This document shows positions 7,900 to 17,872 of a stretch of 64,000 nt of DNA, one piece after another. The notes beneath the pieces were generated by a model, which saw only the letters and a list, made by a program, of their open reading frames with translations, was not told where the DNA came from and made no database searches. The stretch's first letter is position 1. The number at the start of each line of letters is the position of its first letter. This DNA comes from Burkholderia diffusa (GTDB lineage Bacteria; Pseudomonadota; Gammaproteobacteria; Burkholderiales; Burkholderiaceae): the NCBI RefSeq assembly GCF_902499115.1, contig NZ_CABVPN010000010.1, positions 1 to 64,000 of the forward strand, written 5' to 3'. Made by a program: the position numbers and the translations under genes.

Positions 7900-8283
7900 C
7901 AAACGGCTCCGTCAGGGAATCGCGTTGCGTCATGGTTCAGGCTTGTACTGCTTGAGTCGAATCAATCCGTGCAGGCGATATGGGGCAAAACGGGGGCGAA
8001 ACGGCGGCGCAACGGCCTACGTCCATCACGACGTCCCCCTCGTCATGAAGTCCACGGTCCATCGCCAATCTGCGCGTGAACTACCACCATGCGTCTGCCC
8101 GCTTCGGCAGTCGGTACGCTGCCGTACATGGCCGATGGCGTATACAGGCCAGGCGTGCGGGATCGCGTCCCTCGCACCTCAAGCGCGATCAAACGCGCCG
8201 CGCAGACTGTTCTTCAGCGTACAGATTCGTCGAGCCCTGCCATGCATGATGACTTTCGTTGCATTTTCCGTCAGGAGCGCGTC
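7900..8283. other. Intergenic region upstream of the HicB-like gene
   Basis: About 380 bp between divergent small genes. The left part holds the FNR-like box at 7952. Several overlapping open frames run through the right part but have no ribosome sites or recognisable composition. Nothing else identified. Confidence 0.4.
7952..7965. promoter_or_regulatory. Possible FNR/ANR box
   Basis: TTGAGTCGAATCAA matches TTGAT-N4-ATCAA except at one base. Its centre is about 60 bp upstream of the leftward 67-residue gene (start 7899), a plausible place for an activator site near -40. Confidence 0.5.
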
Positions 8284-8736
8284 ATGAAATATCCGGTCTA
8301 TATCACGCGGCGCGGGAATCCTCGCTATCACGGCGCGCTTCCGGATTTTCCGGAAATCGATGTGGAGGGTGACTCGTATGACGAGTTGCTGGTGGCTGCG
8401 GCGCGACAGGTCAGGGCCTACTGTGACCGTTCCGAGCGTCTTGTACCGCCGCCGACCACGGATATGTCGATATTGCAGGCGTCGGATATCGACGTGGGTG
8501 ATGGAATCTGGCGGTTCTTCGATATCGACCTGACCGGCATGACCTCGAGTTCCGTGAGGATCGAGCTGTGCCTCCCGAAATGCATTGTGCGCGACATCGA
8601 CCTGAAGGCGAGCGCGCTGCACACGACTCGCGATGCATTCGTGTCGATGGCGTGTGCGAATGCCACCGACCGATCTGCACCGCACGTCGCGGTGCGTTTC
8701 GAACCCGACGTGAAATCGCTGTCGGAAGCGGTTTGA
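8284..8736 (+). CDS. HicB-like antitoxin-domain protein
   Basis: A 150-residue protein whose first 60 residues (MKYPVYITRRG ... LPDFPEIDVEGDSYDELL ... AARQVR) follow the HicB fold: a beta-hairpin around a 'lPdfp' motif, then a helix. The C-terminal 80 residues contain a long loop and a second domain that may bind DNA, without a clear helix-turn-helix motif. HicB proteins normally neutralise the HicA mRNase encoded next to them; no HicA-like frame is seen on either side, so this is an orphan. CAGGAG precedes the ATG. It is followed 61 bp later by the cyclic glucan synthase gene in the same direction, so the two may be cotranscribed. Confidence 0.75.
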   Translation: MKYPVYITRRGNPRYHGALPDFPEIDVEGDSYDELLVAAARQVRAYCDRSERLVPPPTTDMSILQASDIDVGDGIWRFFDIDLTGMTSSSVRIELCLPKCIVRDIDLKASALHTTRDAFVSMACANATDRSAPHVAVRFEPDVKSLSEAV

Positions 8737-8797
8737 CGGTGCGACGCTTCGGGCGTGAAGCCTGGGCGGATGGAGTGGTCATTCGGGAGAAGGGGCC

Positions 8798-11700
8798 TTG
8801 AAGATTCCCGTTGCGTGTGTTTCGCGACGCCGGACATCGCCATGGAGCAATGCACGGCCGATTCGCGAGGAGTTCCTCGGCGATGAACGGCTGGCGCAGC
8901 ATGCGGGAATTCTGGCGCGTGCGCAGAAGGTCGTTCCCGGGGCGGCCTCTGGCCCGTCTCTGGCGACGCGGCTGAAGGACAACGCGGATCATCTGCTGAA
9001 GGCGTACCGGAACACCGTGGCCGCAGACGCGCGCGGCGAAGAAATCACGCCGGCAGCGGAGTGGCTGCTCGACAACTACTATCTCGTCGCGGAGCAGGTG
9101 CGGCAGATCCGCGACGATCTTTCCCCGCGCTATTACCGGCAACTGCCCAAGCTCGGCAACGGGCCGTTTGCCGGTTATCCGCGCGTGTTCGAGATCAACT
9201 GGTCATTCGTCGCCCACACAGACAGCCGTTTCGATCCCGATATGCTATGCCGGTTCATGCTTGCCTATCAGGCCGTGGAACCGCTGACGATCGGCGAACT
9301 GTGGGCGGTGGCGATCACGTTGCGGATCGTGCTGATCGAAAACCTGCGGCGACTCGCAGATCAGATCATCGACGACCGGCGCGCGCGGCTCGACGCCGAC
9401 GCACTTGCGGATCGCCTGCTGGGCGAACGCGGGCATGCGCGGGTGGAGGCCGAGCCGCTCGTCACCCGTTACGAACAGGCCGTATTGCACGATGCGTTCG
9501 CGGTGCAGCTGATTCAGCGGCTGCACGATCCCGATCCGGCCGTCGCGCCGGCACTGGCGTGGCTGCATCGGCACCTGGCGGCACGCGGCGCGACGCCGGA
9601 TCAGATCGTCGCCTCCGTCAACCATCAGCAGGGCGCAGCCAGTCTGACCGTGCGCAACGTGATCACCAGCATGCGGCTGATTTCGGAAGTGGACTGGACC
9701 GTTTTGTTCGAGCGCATCAGTCTGGTCGATCAAGTGCTGCGTAATCACCCGGGCTTCGCGGAGATGGATTTCCCCACGCGTAACCTGTATCGAGACGAGG
9801 TTGAAGTGCTTGCCCGTGGCGCGCCCGTCAGCGAACTCGAGATTGCCCGCCGCGTCGTCGCCGATGCGGCGGCGCAGGGGACGCGCGGCACGCTGGCCGC
9901 CGGTGCCGTGCCGGGTCGCGAGACGGATCCGGGTTACTACCTGCTGGCGGACGGCCGCGCCGCATTCGAGGCGGAGATCGGCTATCGGCCGCCCGTTGCG
10001 TTATGGTTGCGACGCCTGACGCGCCGCGCCGGTCTCGCCGGCTATCTCGGTCGTATCGGGCTAATTGCGGCCCTGCTGCTGGCGGCCATGCTGGCGTGGC
10101 TGACTCGCATCGAGCCGCCCGGTCACTGGCTGATCTGGCTCGGCGTCGCCGGCCTGCTACCCGCGCTGGATGCCGCGGTCGCGCTCGTCAATCGCAGCGT
10201 GATGCGCGATGTCGGCGCGAAGATCCTGCCCGGCCTCGCGTTGCTTGACGGCATTCCGCCGGACCTGCGCACCCTGGTCGCGGTGCCGGTGCTGCTGACG
10301 ACGAAAGCGGCGCTCGCCGAGCAGATCGAGCAACTGGAAATTCATCACCTGGCGAGCCCCGATGGCACGCTTTACTTCGCACTGCTCTCCGACTGGGTGG
10401 ATGCGCCCACCCCGCACACCGACAGCGATGACGGGCTGCTGGCATTCGCGGTGGCGGGTATCGACCGGTTGAATGGCCTTTATCCGGCGGCGCCGGGGGA
10501 GAGCGAACGCTTTCTGCTGCTGCACCGCAAGCGCGTGTGGAACGACGGCGAACGCTGCTGGATGGGCTGGGAGCGCAAGCGCGGAAAGCTGCACGAGCTG
10601 AACCGGTTGCTGCGCGGGGCGTCGGACACGACGTTCGTCGCGCCGGGAGGCCAACCGCCGCGCGTGCCGCCTGACGTGCGCTACGTGATCACGCTCGATG
10701 CCGATACGCGGCTGCTGCGCGATACCGTGCGGCGCCTGGTCGGCAAGATGGCGCACCCGCTCAACCGGCCGGTATTCGACCCGGCGAGCCGGTGCATCGT
10801 CGAAGGCTACGGTGTGCTTCAGCCGCGCGTTGCGTCGTCCCTCGCGAACGGCGACGAGGGGTCGCTTTTTCAGCGCGTGTCGTCGAGCGCGCACGGCATC
10901 GATCCTTACGTGTCGGCCGTGTCGGACATTTATCAGGACCTGTTCGACGAAGGCTCCTATGCGGGTAAGGGCATCTACGACGTCGATGCGTTCGAGGCGG
11001 TGCTCGCCGGCCGTGTGCCGGAGAACACGGTGCTCAGTCACGATCTGTTCGAAGGCATTTTCGCGCGGGCCGGGCTGGCGTCGGATGTCGAGGTCGTCGA
11101 AGCGTCGCCGTCGCGCTACGACGTCGCGGCGGGACGCCTGCACCGATGGGCGCGCGGCGATTGGCAACTCCTGCCATGGTTGATCTTCGGCCACGAACCG
11201 CTGACGGCGGTCGGCCGCTGGAAGATGCTGGACAACCTGCGCCGCACGCTCACGGCGCCTGCCATGCTGATCGCGCTACTGGCCGGATGGATGCAGCCGC
11301 TCCCCGTATCGCTCGGCTGGAGTGCCTTCGTGCTGGTGACGATCGCGCTGCCGTTCCTGTTGCCCGTAATGAGCGGACTGGTGCCGCGCTGGCGGCGCAC
11401 GCACGTGAAGATGACCACGCGCAGCGTGCTCCATGCGTGGTCGACGGAGCTGCAGTTCGCGCTGACGCGGTTCGGCCTGTCGATCGTCATGCTGCCGCAG
11501 CAGGCGTGGTCGATGGGCGACGCGATCGCGCGCACGCTGTTTCGCTTGGGGATCAGCCATCGCCATCTGCTCGAGTGGACCACGGCGGCCGAAGCCGGCG
11601 CGCGCGACCGCCGGACCCTGGCGTCCACCTATCTGCAGATGCGTGGCGGCTTGATGCTCGCGCTGCTTGGCGCGGCAGCCAGTCTGATGGTGGGCTGGCG

Positions 11701-14700
11701 CGTCGATCATCATGCGGGCTGGCTGACCGCCCCGTTCGCGCTAGTCTGGCTCGCGGCGCCCGCGATCGCCTACTGGTTGAGCCGCGCACCGCGGCCGGCG
11801 GGCGAGTTGGCGGTGACGCCGCACGATGCGCGTCAACTGCGGCGCGACGCGCGCCGGACCTGGCGTTATTTCGAGACATTCGTGACGGCCGACGATCAGA
11901 TGCTGCCGCTGGACAATTTCCAGGAGAACCCGAAGCCCGTTTGTGCGCACCGGACTTCGCCCACCAATATCGGGCTGTACCTGTTGTCCGTCGTCAGCGC
12001 CCGCGAGTTCGGCTGGCTTGGCACGCTGGATGCGGTGTCGCGTCTGGAGGCGACGCTCGCGACGATGCGGCTGATGTCGCGCTATCGTGGCCATTTCTAC
12101 AACTGGTACGACACGCGCGACCTGCGGCCTCTCGAGCCGCGCTATGTGTCGACGGTCGACAGCGGTAATCTCGCCGGGCACCTGATCGCGCTCGGCAACG
12201 GTTGCCGGGCGTGGGCGAATCAGCCCGCTGGCGTGGGACGGCAGGCCGCGCATGAAGGGATCGGCGATACGCTGGCGCTGTTGCGCAAGGCCGTGTGCCG
12301 GGATGGCGACGCCCGCACGACCTTGCACGGCGAATTCGAGCGGGCCGCGACCGAACTGGAGGACATGCTCGCCGCGACGGAATGGAACGCGATCACGATC
12401 CTCGCTGCGACAGTCGCCGATGTCGCGCGCGCGCTGATGGACGAGATCGGCCGGGTGCGAGGCGGCGACGTCGACGACGTGTTGTTCTGGGCGCAGGCGC
12501 TGGAGCACGTGGTGCAAGGGCATTGCCGTGATGCGACGCGCACGCCGGACGAGGCGGACGTGCTGAACAAGCGTCTTCAGGCGCTGGCCGATACTGCGTT
12601 GCAGATGGCCTATGCAATGGAGTTCGGCTTTTTGCTCGACCCGGTGCGCAACCTGCTGTCGATCGGCTACGCGGTGGCCGATGGACGGCTCGATCCGGGC
12701 AACTACGATCTGCTGGCGTCGGAGGCTCGCCTGGCGAGTTTCGTCGCGATCGCGAAGGGCGATGTTCCGGCGCGCCACTGGTTCCGGCTAGGCCGCCTGG
12801 CGACGCCGATCGGGCACGGCGCGGCGTTGATCTCATGGTCGGGATCGATGTTCGAATACCTGATGCCGTCGCTCGTGATGCGCGCGCCGGACAGCAGCCT
12901 GCTTGCACGCACCAATCACCTGGTGGTGCGACAGCAGATCGCCTATGGTGACGGGCTGCGCCTGCCGTGGGGCATGTCCGAGTCGGCATACAACACGCGC
13001 GACATCGAGCTGACCTATCAGTATTCGAGCTTCGGCGTGCCGGAGCTGGGGCTCAAGCGCGATCTCGACCAGAATCTGGTGGTCGCGCCCTATGCGACCG
13101 CGCTCGCGGCGATGGTCGCGCCGCATGCCGCCGCGTGCAACTTCGAACGGCTGCGTACGGCCGGCGCGTGCGGGCGCTTCGGCTTCTACGAAGCGCTCGA
13201 CTATACGCCCGCGCGCGTGCCGGAAGGCATGCCGGTTGCCATCGTGCAGGCGTTCATGGCGCATCACCAGGGCATGTCGATCGTGTCGATCGCCAATGCG
13301 TTGCTGGGCGGGCGCATTCGCACCTTCTTCCATGCGGAACCGGCCGTTCGAGCCACCGAGCTGCTGTTGCAGGAGCGGGTGCCGGGCCGGGTCGCGGCAG
13401 GGAGGCCGCGGGTCGACACGCGCCCCGCCGGCAGGATGCATGGGATCGATGCCGGCGTCGCGCGGCGCCTGCTGTCCGCGAACGATCCCACCCCCGTCAC
13501 GCATCTGCTGTCCAACGGCCGTTACGCCGTGATGCTCACGGCCGCGGGGTCCGGCTACAGCCGTCGCGACGATCTGGCCGTTACGCGCTGGCGGGAGGAC
13601 GCGACGCGCGACGATTGGGGCAGCTATCTGTATCTGCGAGACGCCGAGAACGGCGACGTCTGGTCGGCCACGTGGCAGCCCACTGGCGTGGTACCGGACA
13701 GCTACGACGTGACGTTCACCGAGGATCGCGCCGAGTTCGTGCGTCGCGACGGCACCTTGACGACGTCGCTCGAGGTGGTGGTATCAGCCGAGGACGATGC
13801 AGAGGTGCGCCGGGTGTCGGTGGCCAACACGGGCACCCGGCCGCGCGTGATCGAATTCACGTCGTACGCGGAAATCGTGCTCGCGCCAGCCGCCGCCGAT
13901 CACGCGCATCCCGCATTCTCGAAGCTGTTCATCGAGACCGAGTACATGCCGGCGTCCGGCGCCATTCTGGCGACGCGCCGCAAGCGCGCGCCGAACGAGG
14001 CGGAGGTGTGGGCCGCTCATCTGGCGGTGACCTCCGGCGAAACCGTCGGCGCGGAAGAATTCGATACCGATCGATTGCGTGTCATCGGACGCGGACGCAG
14101 CGTTCGCTTGCCGCTTGCGCTGACCGAACGGCGTGCGCTGAGTGCTTCCGAAGGCGCGGTGCTGGACGCGGCGTTCACGTTGCGGCGGCAGCTGCGGATC
14201 GAGCCGGGCGCGAAGGCGAGCATCGTCTACTGGACCATCGTCGCGGATTCGCGCGCGCAGTTGCTCGATCTGGTCGACAAGCATCGCGACGGTGAATCGT
14301 TCGCGCGTGCGGCGATGCTCGCGTGGACCCAGGCGCAGGTGCAACTGCGGCACAGCGCGGTGAGCCTCGACGAGGCCGCGTTGTTCCAGCAGCTGGCCGG
14401 ATACATGCTCTACAGCGATGCGTCGATGCGGCCGGGCTCCGCCGCACTGCTGCGCCATGCCGCGGCGATATCGGCGGCGGGTGGCGTGGGCGCGTCGCCG
14501 TTATGGACGCATGGCGTATCGGGGGATCTGCCGATACTGCTTGTCCGGATCGACGACATCGAGCACATCGCCATGGTGCGGCAGTTGATTCGCGCGCACG
14601 AGTACTGGCGAATGAAGCGGCTCGAGGTCGATCTGGTCATTATCAACGAGCGCGCGGCGTCGTATGTGCAGGATTTGCAGGCGGCGCTCGAAGGGCTGGT

Positions 14701-17404
14701 GCGACCCCGGCAGCCGCCGGGCGAAGCCGGGCGCGGCAATATTTTCGTCCTGCGCGAGGACCTGATGGCGGTGGCGGCGCGCGCACTGTTTCCGGCCGTT
14801 GCGCGGGCCGTGCTCGCCGCGCGCAACGGCCGGCTGGTGGACCAGTTGCGGCGCCTCGCGGCTTCGCCGCTGCCCGCGCGCCCGGATGCCGCGAGCCCGC
14901 CGTTGCCACCGCCCGCGATTTCTCCACCGAAGGGCGCACAGGCCGGCGCCGGTCTCGAATACTTCAACGGCATCGGCGGTTTCGCGCGCGGCGGCCGCGA
15001 ATACGTCGTGATCCTGCAGCCCGGTCAATGCACGCCGATGCCGTGGGTCAACGTCGTCGCGAATCCATCGTGCGGCTTCCTGACATCGGCGGAGGGGGGC
15101 GGCTATACCTGGGTGACGAACAGCCGCGAGCATCCGCTGACGCCGTGGTCGAACGACCCGGTCACCGATCCGCCGAGCGAAGTGTTCTACATCCGCGACG
15201 ACGAGACTGGCGTGCGCTGGGGGCCGCAGGCGGGTTCCATCGGCGACGACGCGCCGAGCGCGAGCGCTTTCGTGGCGAGTCATGGCCAGGGCTACAGCCG
15301 GTTTGCGCATTCCGCCGCCGATGTCGCCGTCGAGTTGCTGCAGTTCGTGCCGCTGGACGATCCTGTCAAGATTTCCCGCCTGAGCCTGCGCAACCTGTCG
15401 GACCGGCCCCGCCGGCTGTCCGTCGCAATCTATGCGGAGTGGGCGATGGGTGCGTCGCGCAGCGCCTCGGCGCCGCACACCGCGAGCGAGATCGATCCGC
15501 CCACCGGCGCGCTGTTTGCCCGCAACGACTGGAGCCAGGTGTATCGCGGCAGAGTGGCGTTCGCCGATCTATGCGGCCTGCAAACCTCGTGGAGCGCCGA
15601 CCGGCGCGAGTTCATCGGCCGTAATGGCGTCCTGAGCGATCCCGCCGGTTTTCCGGGCAGGGCAGGCGCGTCGCCGTTGTCGGGCCGCGTCGGCGCCGGG
15701 CTCGACCCGTGTGCCGCGTTGCAGACCACGGTCGATCTCGACCCCGGCGGCAGCGTCGAAATCGTCTTGCTGCTCGGCGAAGGCGCCGACGCGGCAACGG
15801 CGCGTCAGTTGATCGCGCATTACCGTCAGGCGAATTTCGACGCGATATTCGCCGCCGTGACGGCGTTCTGGGACGAGACGCTCGGCGCCGTTCAGGTCGA
15901 AACGCCTGATCGTGCGATGGATCTGATGCTGAATCGCTGGCTGCTGTACCAGACGCTGTCGTGCCGGATCTGGGCGCGTGCGGGCTTCTATCAGGCGAGC
16001 GGCGCGTACGGTTTTCGCGATCAGCTGCAGGATGGCATGGCGCTCGCGGTCGCCCGCCCGGCCCTGACGCGCGAGCATCTGCTGCGGGCGGCGGCGCGCC
16101 AGTTTCCCGAGGGCGACATGCAGCACTGGTGGCTGCCCGAAAGCGGCAGCGGCGTCCGCACGCGGATCTCCGACGACCGGGTCTGGCTCGCCCATGCGGT
16201 TGCGTCCTACGTCGACGTCACCGGCGACCGGGCGATTCTCGATGCGTCGATTCCGTTCATCGACGGACGCCCGCTGGCCGCCGACGAGCACGACGCGTTC
16301 TTCATCCCGCGCATCTCGGAGACGAGCGCGTCGCTGTTCGAGCATTGCGCGCGCGGATTGGAGTCCAGTCTGGCGCATTTCGGCGAGCATGATCTGCCTC
16401 TGATCGGCACGGGCGACTGGAACGACGGCATGAATCGGGTCGGCGAGGCCGGGCGGGGCGAAAGCGTCTGGCTCGGGTGGTTCCTGCATGCGACGCTCAC
16501 GGCGTTCGCCCCGCTCGCCACGGCGCGCGGCTCGGGCGAACTGGCGGCGCGCTGGCTGACGCGCGCCGACGCGTTGCGCGACGCACTCGCCGATGCGGGG
16601 TGGGATGGCGCGTGGTATCGGCGCGGCTACTTCGACGACGGCACGCCGCTCGGCTCGGCCGGCAACGCCGAATGTTCGATCGACTCGATCGCACAGTCGT
16701 GGAGCGTGCTGTCGGGCGCGGCGGACCCGGCGCGCGCCGCGCAGGCGATGGGCGCGCTGGACGCGCGACTGATCCGCCGCGACGATGGCCTGGCGTTGCT
16801 GTTCGCGCCGCCGTTCGATCGTTCGCCGGTCGATCCCGGCTATCTCAAGGGCTATCCGCCGGGCATCCGGGAAAACGGCGGCCAGTACACGCATGCGGCC
16901 ACGTGGTCGGTGCTCGCGTTCGCGCAAATGAGCGACGGCGATCGTGCCGCGAATCTGTTCGCACTGCTCAATCCGATCAATCGCAGTCGCACGCGCAGCG
17001 GCGCGAATCGCTATCGGGTGGAACCATACGTGGTTGCGGCCGACGTCTATTCGGTCGCGCCGCATGTCGGCCGGGGCGGGTGGACCTGGTATACCGGCTC
17101 GGCGGGCTGGCTGTATCGCGCGGGCGTCGAAGGCCTGCTCGGCCTGCGCAAGCATGGCGACGTGCTGTCCATTCAACCGTGCATCCCGCGGTCCTGGCCG
17201 GGCTTCAGGGCCACGCTGCGCCACGGGGCGGCGCACTACGACGTCGTGGTCGAGAATCCCGACGCCGTCAGCAGCGGCGTGTCCAGCCTCGTCGCGGATG
17301 GTGTGCGGCTCGCCGCCGGCGAAGTGGCGGTACGACTCGTGGACGACGGCCGGCGCCACCGCGTGGTCGTGACGCTGGGGGCGGCGCAAGCGGTGCTTCT
17401 GTGA
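8798..17404 (+). CDS. ndvB: Cyclic beta-1,2-glucan synthase (NdvB/ChvB type)
   Basis: A 2868-residue inner-membrane enzyme that builds cyclic beta-1,2-glucans from UDP-glucose; the periplasmic product aids osmotic adaptation, biofilm tolerance and host interaction. Domains in order: N-terminal region starting near PIREEFLGDERL; membrane helices about 413-465; glycosyltransferase GT84 domain with D634-A-D636 and the RWARGDWQ motif near 785; further helices about 820-1000; glycoamylase-like domain; two carbohydrate-binding regions; C-terminal GH94 phosphorylase domain with GTGDWNDGMN (D2540, D2543) that sets chain length. Size agrees with ChvB/Cgs (about 2800). The start is a TTG preceded by AGAAGGGG; no ATG lies near. 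It is the dominant gene of the region and shows no frameshift. Confidence 0.93.
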   Translation: MKIPVACVSRRRTSPWSNARPIREEFLGDERLAQHAGILARAQKVVPGAASGPSLATRLKDNADHLLKAYRNTVAADARGEEITPAAEWLLDNYYLVAEQVRQIRDDLSPRYYRQLPKLGNGPFAGYPRVFEINWSFVAHTDSRFDPDMLCRFMLAYQAVEPLTIGELWAVAITLRIVLIENLRRLADQIIDDRRARLDADALADRLLGERGHARVEAEPLVTRYEQAVLHDAFAVQLIQRLHDPDPAVAPALAWLHRHLAARGATPDQIVASVNHQQGAASLTVRNVITSMRLISEVDWTVLFERISLVDQVLRNHPGFAEMDFPTRNLYRDEVEVLARGAPVSELEIARRVVADAAAQGTRGTLAAGAVPGRETDPGYYLLADGRAAFEAEIGYRPPVALWLRRLTRRAGLAGYLGRIGLIAALLLAAMLAWLTRIEPPGHWLIWLGVAGLLPALDAAVALVNRSVMRDVGAKILPGLALLDGIPPDLRTLVAVPVLLTTKAALAEQIEQLEIHHLASPDGTLYFALLSDWVDAPTPHTDSDDGLLAFAVAGIDRLNGLYPAAPGESERFLLLHRKRVWNDGERCWMGWERKRGKLHELNRLLRGASDTTFVAPGGQPPRVPPDVRYVITLDADTRLLRDTVRRLVGKMAHPLNRPVFDPASRCIVEGYGVLQPRVASSLANGDEGSLFQRVSSSAHGIDPYVSAVSDIYQDLFDEGSYAGKGIYDVDAFEAVLAGRVPENTVLSHDLFEGIFARAGLASDVEVVEASPSRYDVAAGRLHRWARGDWQLLPWLIFGHEPLTAVGRWKMLDNLRRTLTAPAMLIALLAGWMQPLPVSLGWSAFVLVTIALPFLLPVMSGLVPRWRRTHVKMTTRSVLHAWSTELQFALTRFGLSIVMLPQQAWSMGDAIARTLFRLGISHRHLLEWTTAAEAGARDRRTLASTYLQMRGGLMLALLGAAASLMVGWRVDHHAGWLTAPFALVWLAAPAIAYWLSRAPRPAGELAVTPHDARQLRRDARRTWRYFETFVTADDQMLPLDNFQENPKPVCAHRTSPTNIGLYLLSVVSAREFGWLGTLDAVSRLEATLATMRLMSRYRGHFYNWYDTRDLRPLEPRYVSTVDSGNLAGHLIALGNGCRAWANQPAGVGRQAAHEGIGDTLALLRKAVCRDGDARTTLHGEFERAATELEDMLAATEWNAITILAATVADVARALMDEIGRVRGGDVDDVLFWAQALEHVVQGHCRDATRTPDEADVLNKRLQALADTALQMAYAMEFGFLLDPVRNLLSIGYAVADGRLDPGNYDLLASEARLASFVAIAKGDVPARHWFRLGRLATPIGHGAALISWSGSMFEYLMPSLVMRAPDSSLLARTNHLVVRQQIAYGDGLRLPWGMSESAYNTRDIELTYQYSSFGVPELGLKRDLDQNLVVAPYATALAAMVAPHAAACNFERLRTAGACGRFGFYEALDYTPARVPEGMPVAIVQAFMAHHQGMSIVSIANALLGGRIRTFFHAEPAVRATELLLQERVPGRVAAGRPRVDTRPAGRMHGIDAGVARRLLSANDPTPVTHLLSNGRYAVMLTAAGSGYSRRDDLAVTRWREDATRDDWGSYLYLRDAENGDVWSATWQPTGVVPDSYDVTFTEDRAEFVRRDGTLTTSLEVVVSAEDDAEVRRVSVANTGTRPRVIEFTSYAEIVLAPAAADHAHPAFSKLFIETEYMPASGAILATRRKRAPNEAEVWAAHLAVTSGETVGAEEFDTDRLRVIGRGRSVRLPLALTERRALSASEGAVLDAAFTLRRQLRIEPGAKASIVYWTIVADSRAQLLDLVDKHRDGESFARAAMLAWTQAQVQLRHSAVSLDEAALFQQLAGYMLYSDASMRPGSAALLRHAAAISAAGGVGASPLWTHGVSGDLPILLVRIDDIEHIAMVRQLIRAHEYWRMKRLEVDLVIINERAASYVQDLQAALEGLVRPRQPPGEAGRGNIFVLREDLMAVAARALFPAVARAVLAARNGRLVDQLRRLAASPLPARPDAASPPLPPPAISPPKGAQAGAGLEYFNGIGGFARGGREYVVILQPGQCTPMPWVNVVANPSCGFLTSAEGGGYTWVTNSREHPLTPWSNDPVTDPPSEVFYIRDDETGVRWGPQAGSIGDDAPSASAFVASHGQGYSRFAHSAADVAVELLQFVPLDDPVKISRLSLRNLSDRPRRLSVAIYAEWAMGASRSASAPHTASEIDPPTGALFARNDWSQVYRGRVAFADLCGLQTSWSADRREFIGRNGVLSDPAGFPGRAGASPLSGRVGAGLDPCAALQTTVDLDPGGSVEIVLLLGEGADAATARQLIAHYRQANFDAIFAAVTAFWDETLGAVQVETPDRAMDLMLNRWLLYQTLSCRIWARAGFYQASGAYGFRDQLQDGMALAVARPALTREHLLRAAARQFPEGDMQHWWLPESGSGVRTRISDDRVWLAHAVASYVDVTGDRAILDASIPFIDGRPLAADEHDAFFIPRISETSASLFEHCARGLESSLAHFGEHDLPLIGTGDWNDGMNRVGEAGRGESVWLGWFLHATLTAFAPLATARGSGELAARWLTRADALRDALADAGWDGAWYRRGYFDDGTPLGSAGNAECSIDSIAQSWSVLSGAADPARAAQAMGALDARLIRRDDGLALLFAPPFDRSPVDPGYLKGYPPGIRENGGQYTHAATWSVLAFAQMSDGDRAANLFALLNPINRSRTRSGANRYRVEPYVVAADVYSVAPHVGRGGWTWYTGSAGWLYRAGVEGLLGLRKHGDVLSIQPCIPRSWPGFRATLRHGAAHYDVVVENPDAVSSGVSSLVADGVRLAAGEVAVRLVDDGRRHRVVVTLGAAQAVLL

Positions 17405-17565
17405 GGTGACAGGTCGGCATCCGCGCCGGTACGTTAGCGGACGGACTGCGCGCGATGTACCGCCCATCATGAACCGACGTCCCGAATTTCATCGGGATGT
17501 CAGCGCATGGGTTTGCGTGCGTCGTGCCGGATCGGACGGCGCGGCGGCAACCCGAGGGGATGATC

Positions 17566-17784
17566 ATGAGAAAGCTACATTCCGTGGCAGTCGAGATGGC
17601 GATAGTCACGTTGACGATTGTCGTGCTGGCGGGTTGCGGCGGTATGTCTCGCCGCGGAACGGATACCGTGATCGGGGCGGGTGTCGGTGGCGTCGCCGGC
17701 GCGGTCCTGACGGGCGGCAGTGCGTTGGGCACGGTGGGCGGCGCGGCCGTCGGCGGCGTTGTCGGCAACCAGGTCGGGAAATAG
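17566..17784 (+). CDS. Small glycine-zipper lipoprotein, 72 aa
   Basis: A 72-residue envelope protein. The first 25 residues are a lipoprotein signal ending in the lipobox LAGC, so the mature protein should be lipid-anchored, probably to the outer membrane. The rest is a glycine zipper (GAGVGGVAGAV ... GGAAVGGVVGNQVGK) like the OsmB/YmgG-type 2TM domain. GAGGGG lies before the ATG at 17566; another in-frame ATG two codons earlier (17560) overlaps that site and is less likely. Its place between the glucan synthase and a desaturase fits an osmotic or envelope stress role, which is inferred from context. Confidence 0.8.
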   Translation: MRKLHSVAVEMAIVTLTIVVLAGCGGMSRRGTDTVIGAGVGGVAGAVLTGGSALGTVGGAAVGGVVGNQVGK

Positions 17785-17872
17785 GCCGGCCGAACGGTAG
17801 GGAATCGGCACGCGCACTCGCCGTCACGGCGAAGCGCGCGCGGATACGTGCGCGACCCGGAGTGCGACCGAT

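Noticed and set aside
15569..17470. A 633-codon open frame antisense to the cyclic glucan synthase gene
   Set aside because: Arginine-rich composition and mirror-image codon bias typical of shadows of high-GC genes; the sense strand is a clear GH94-type protein.
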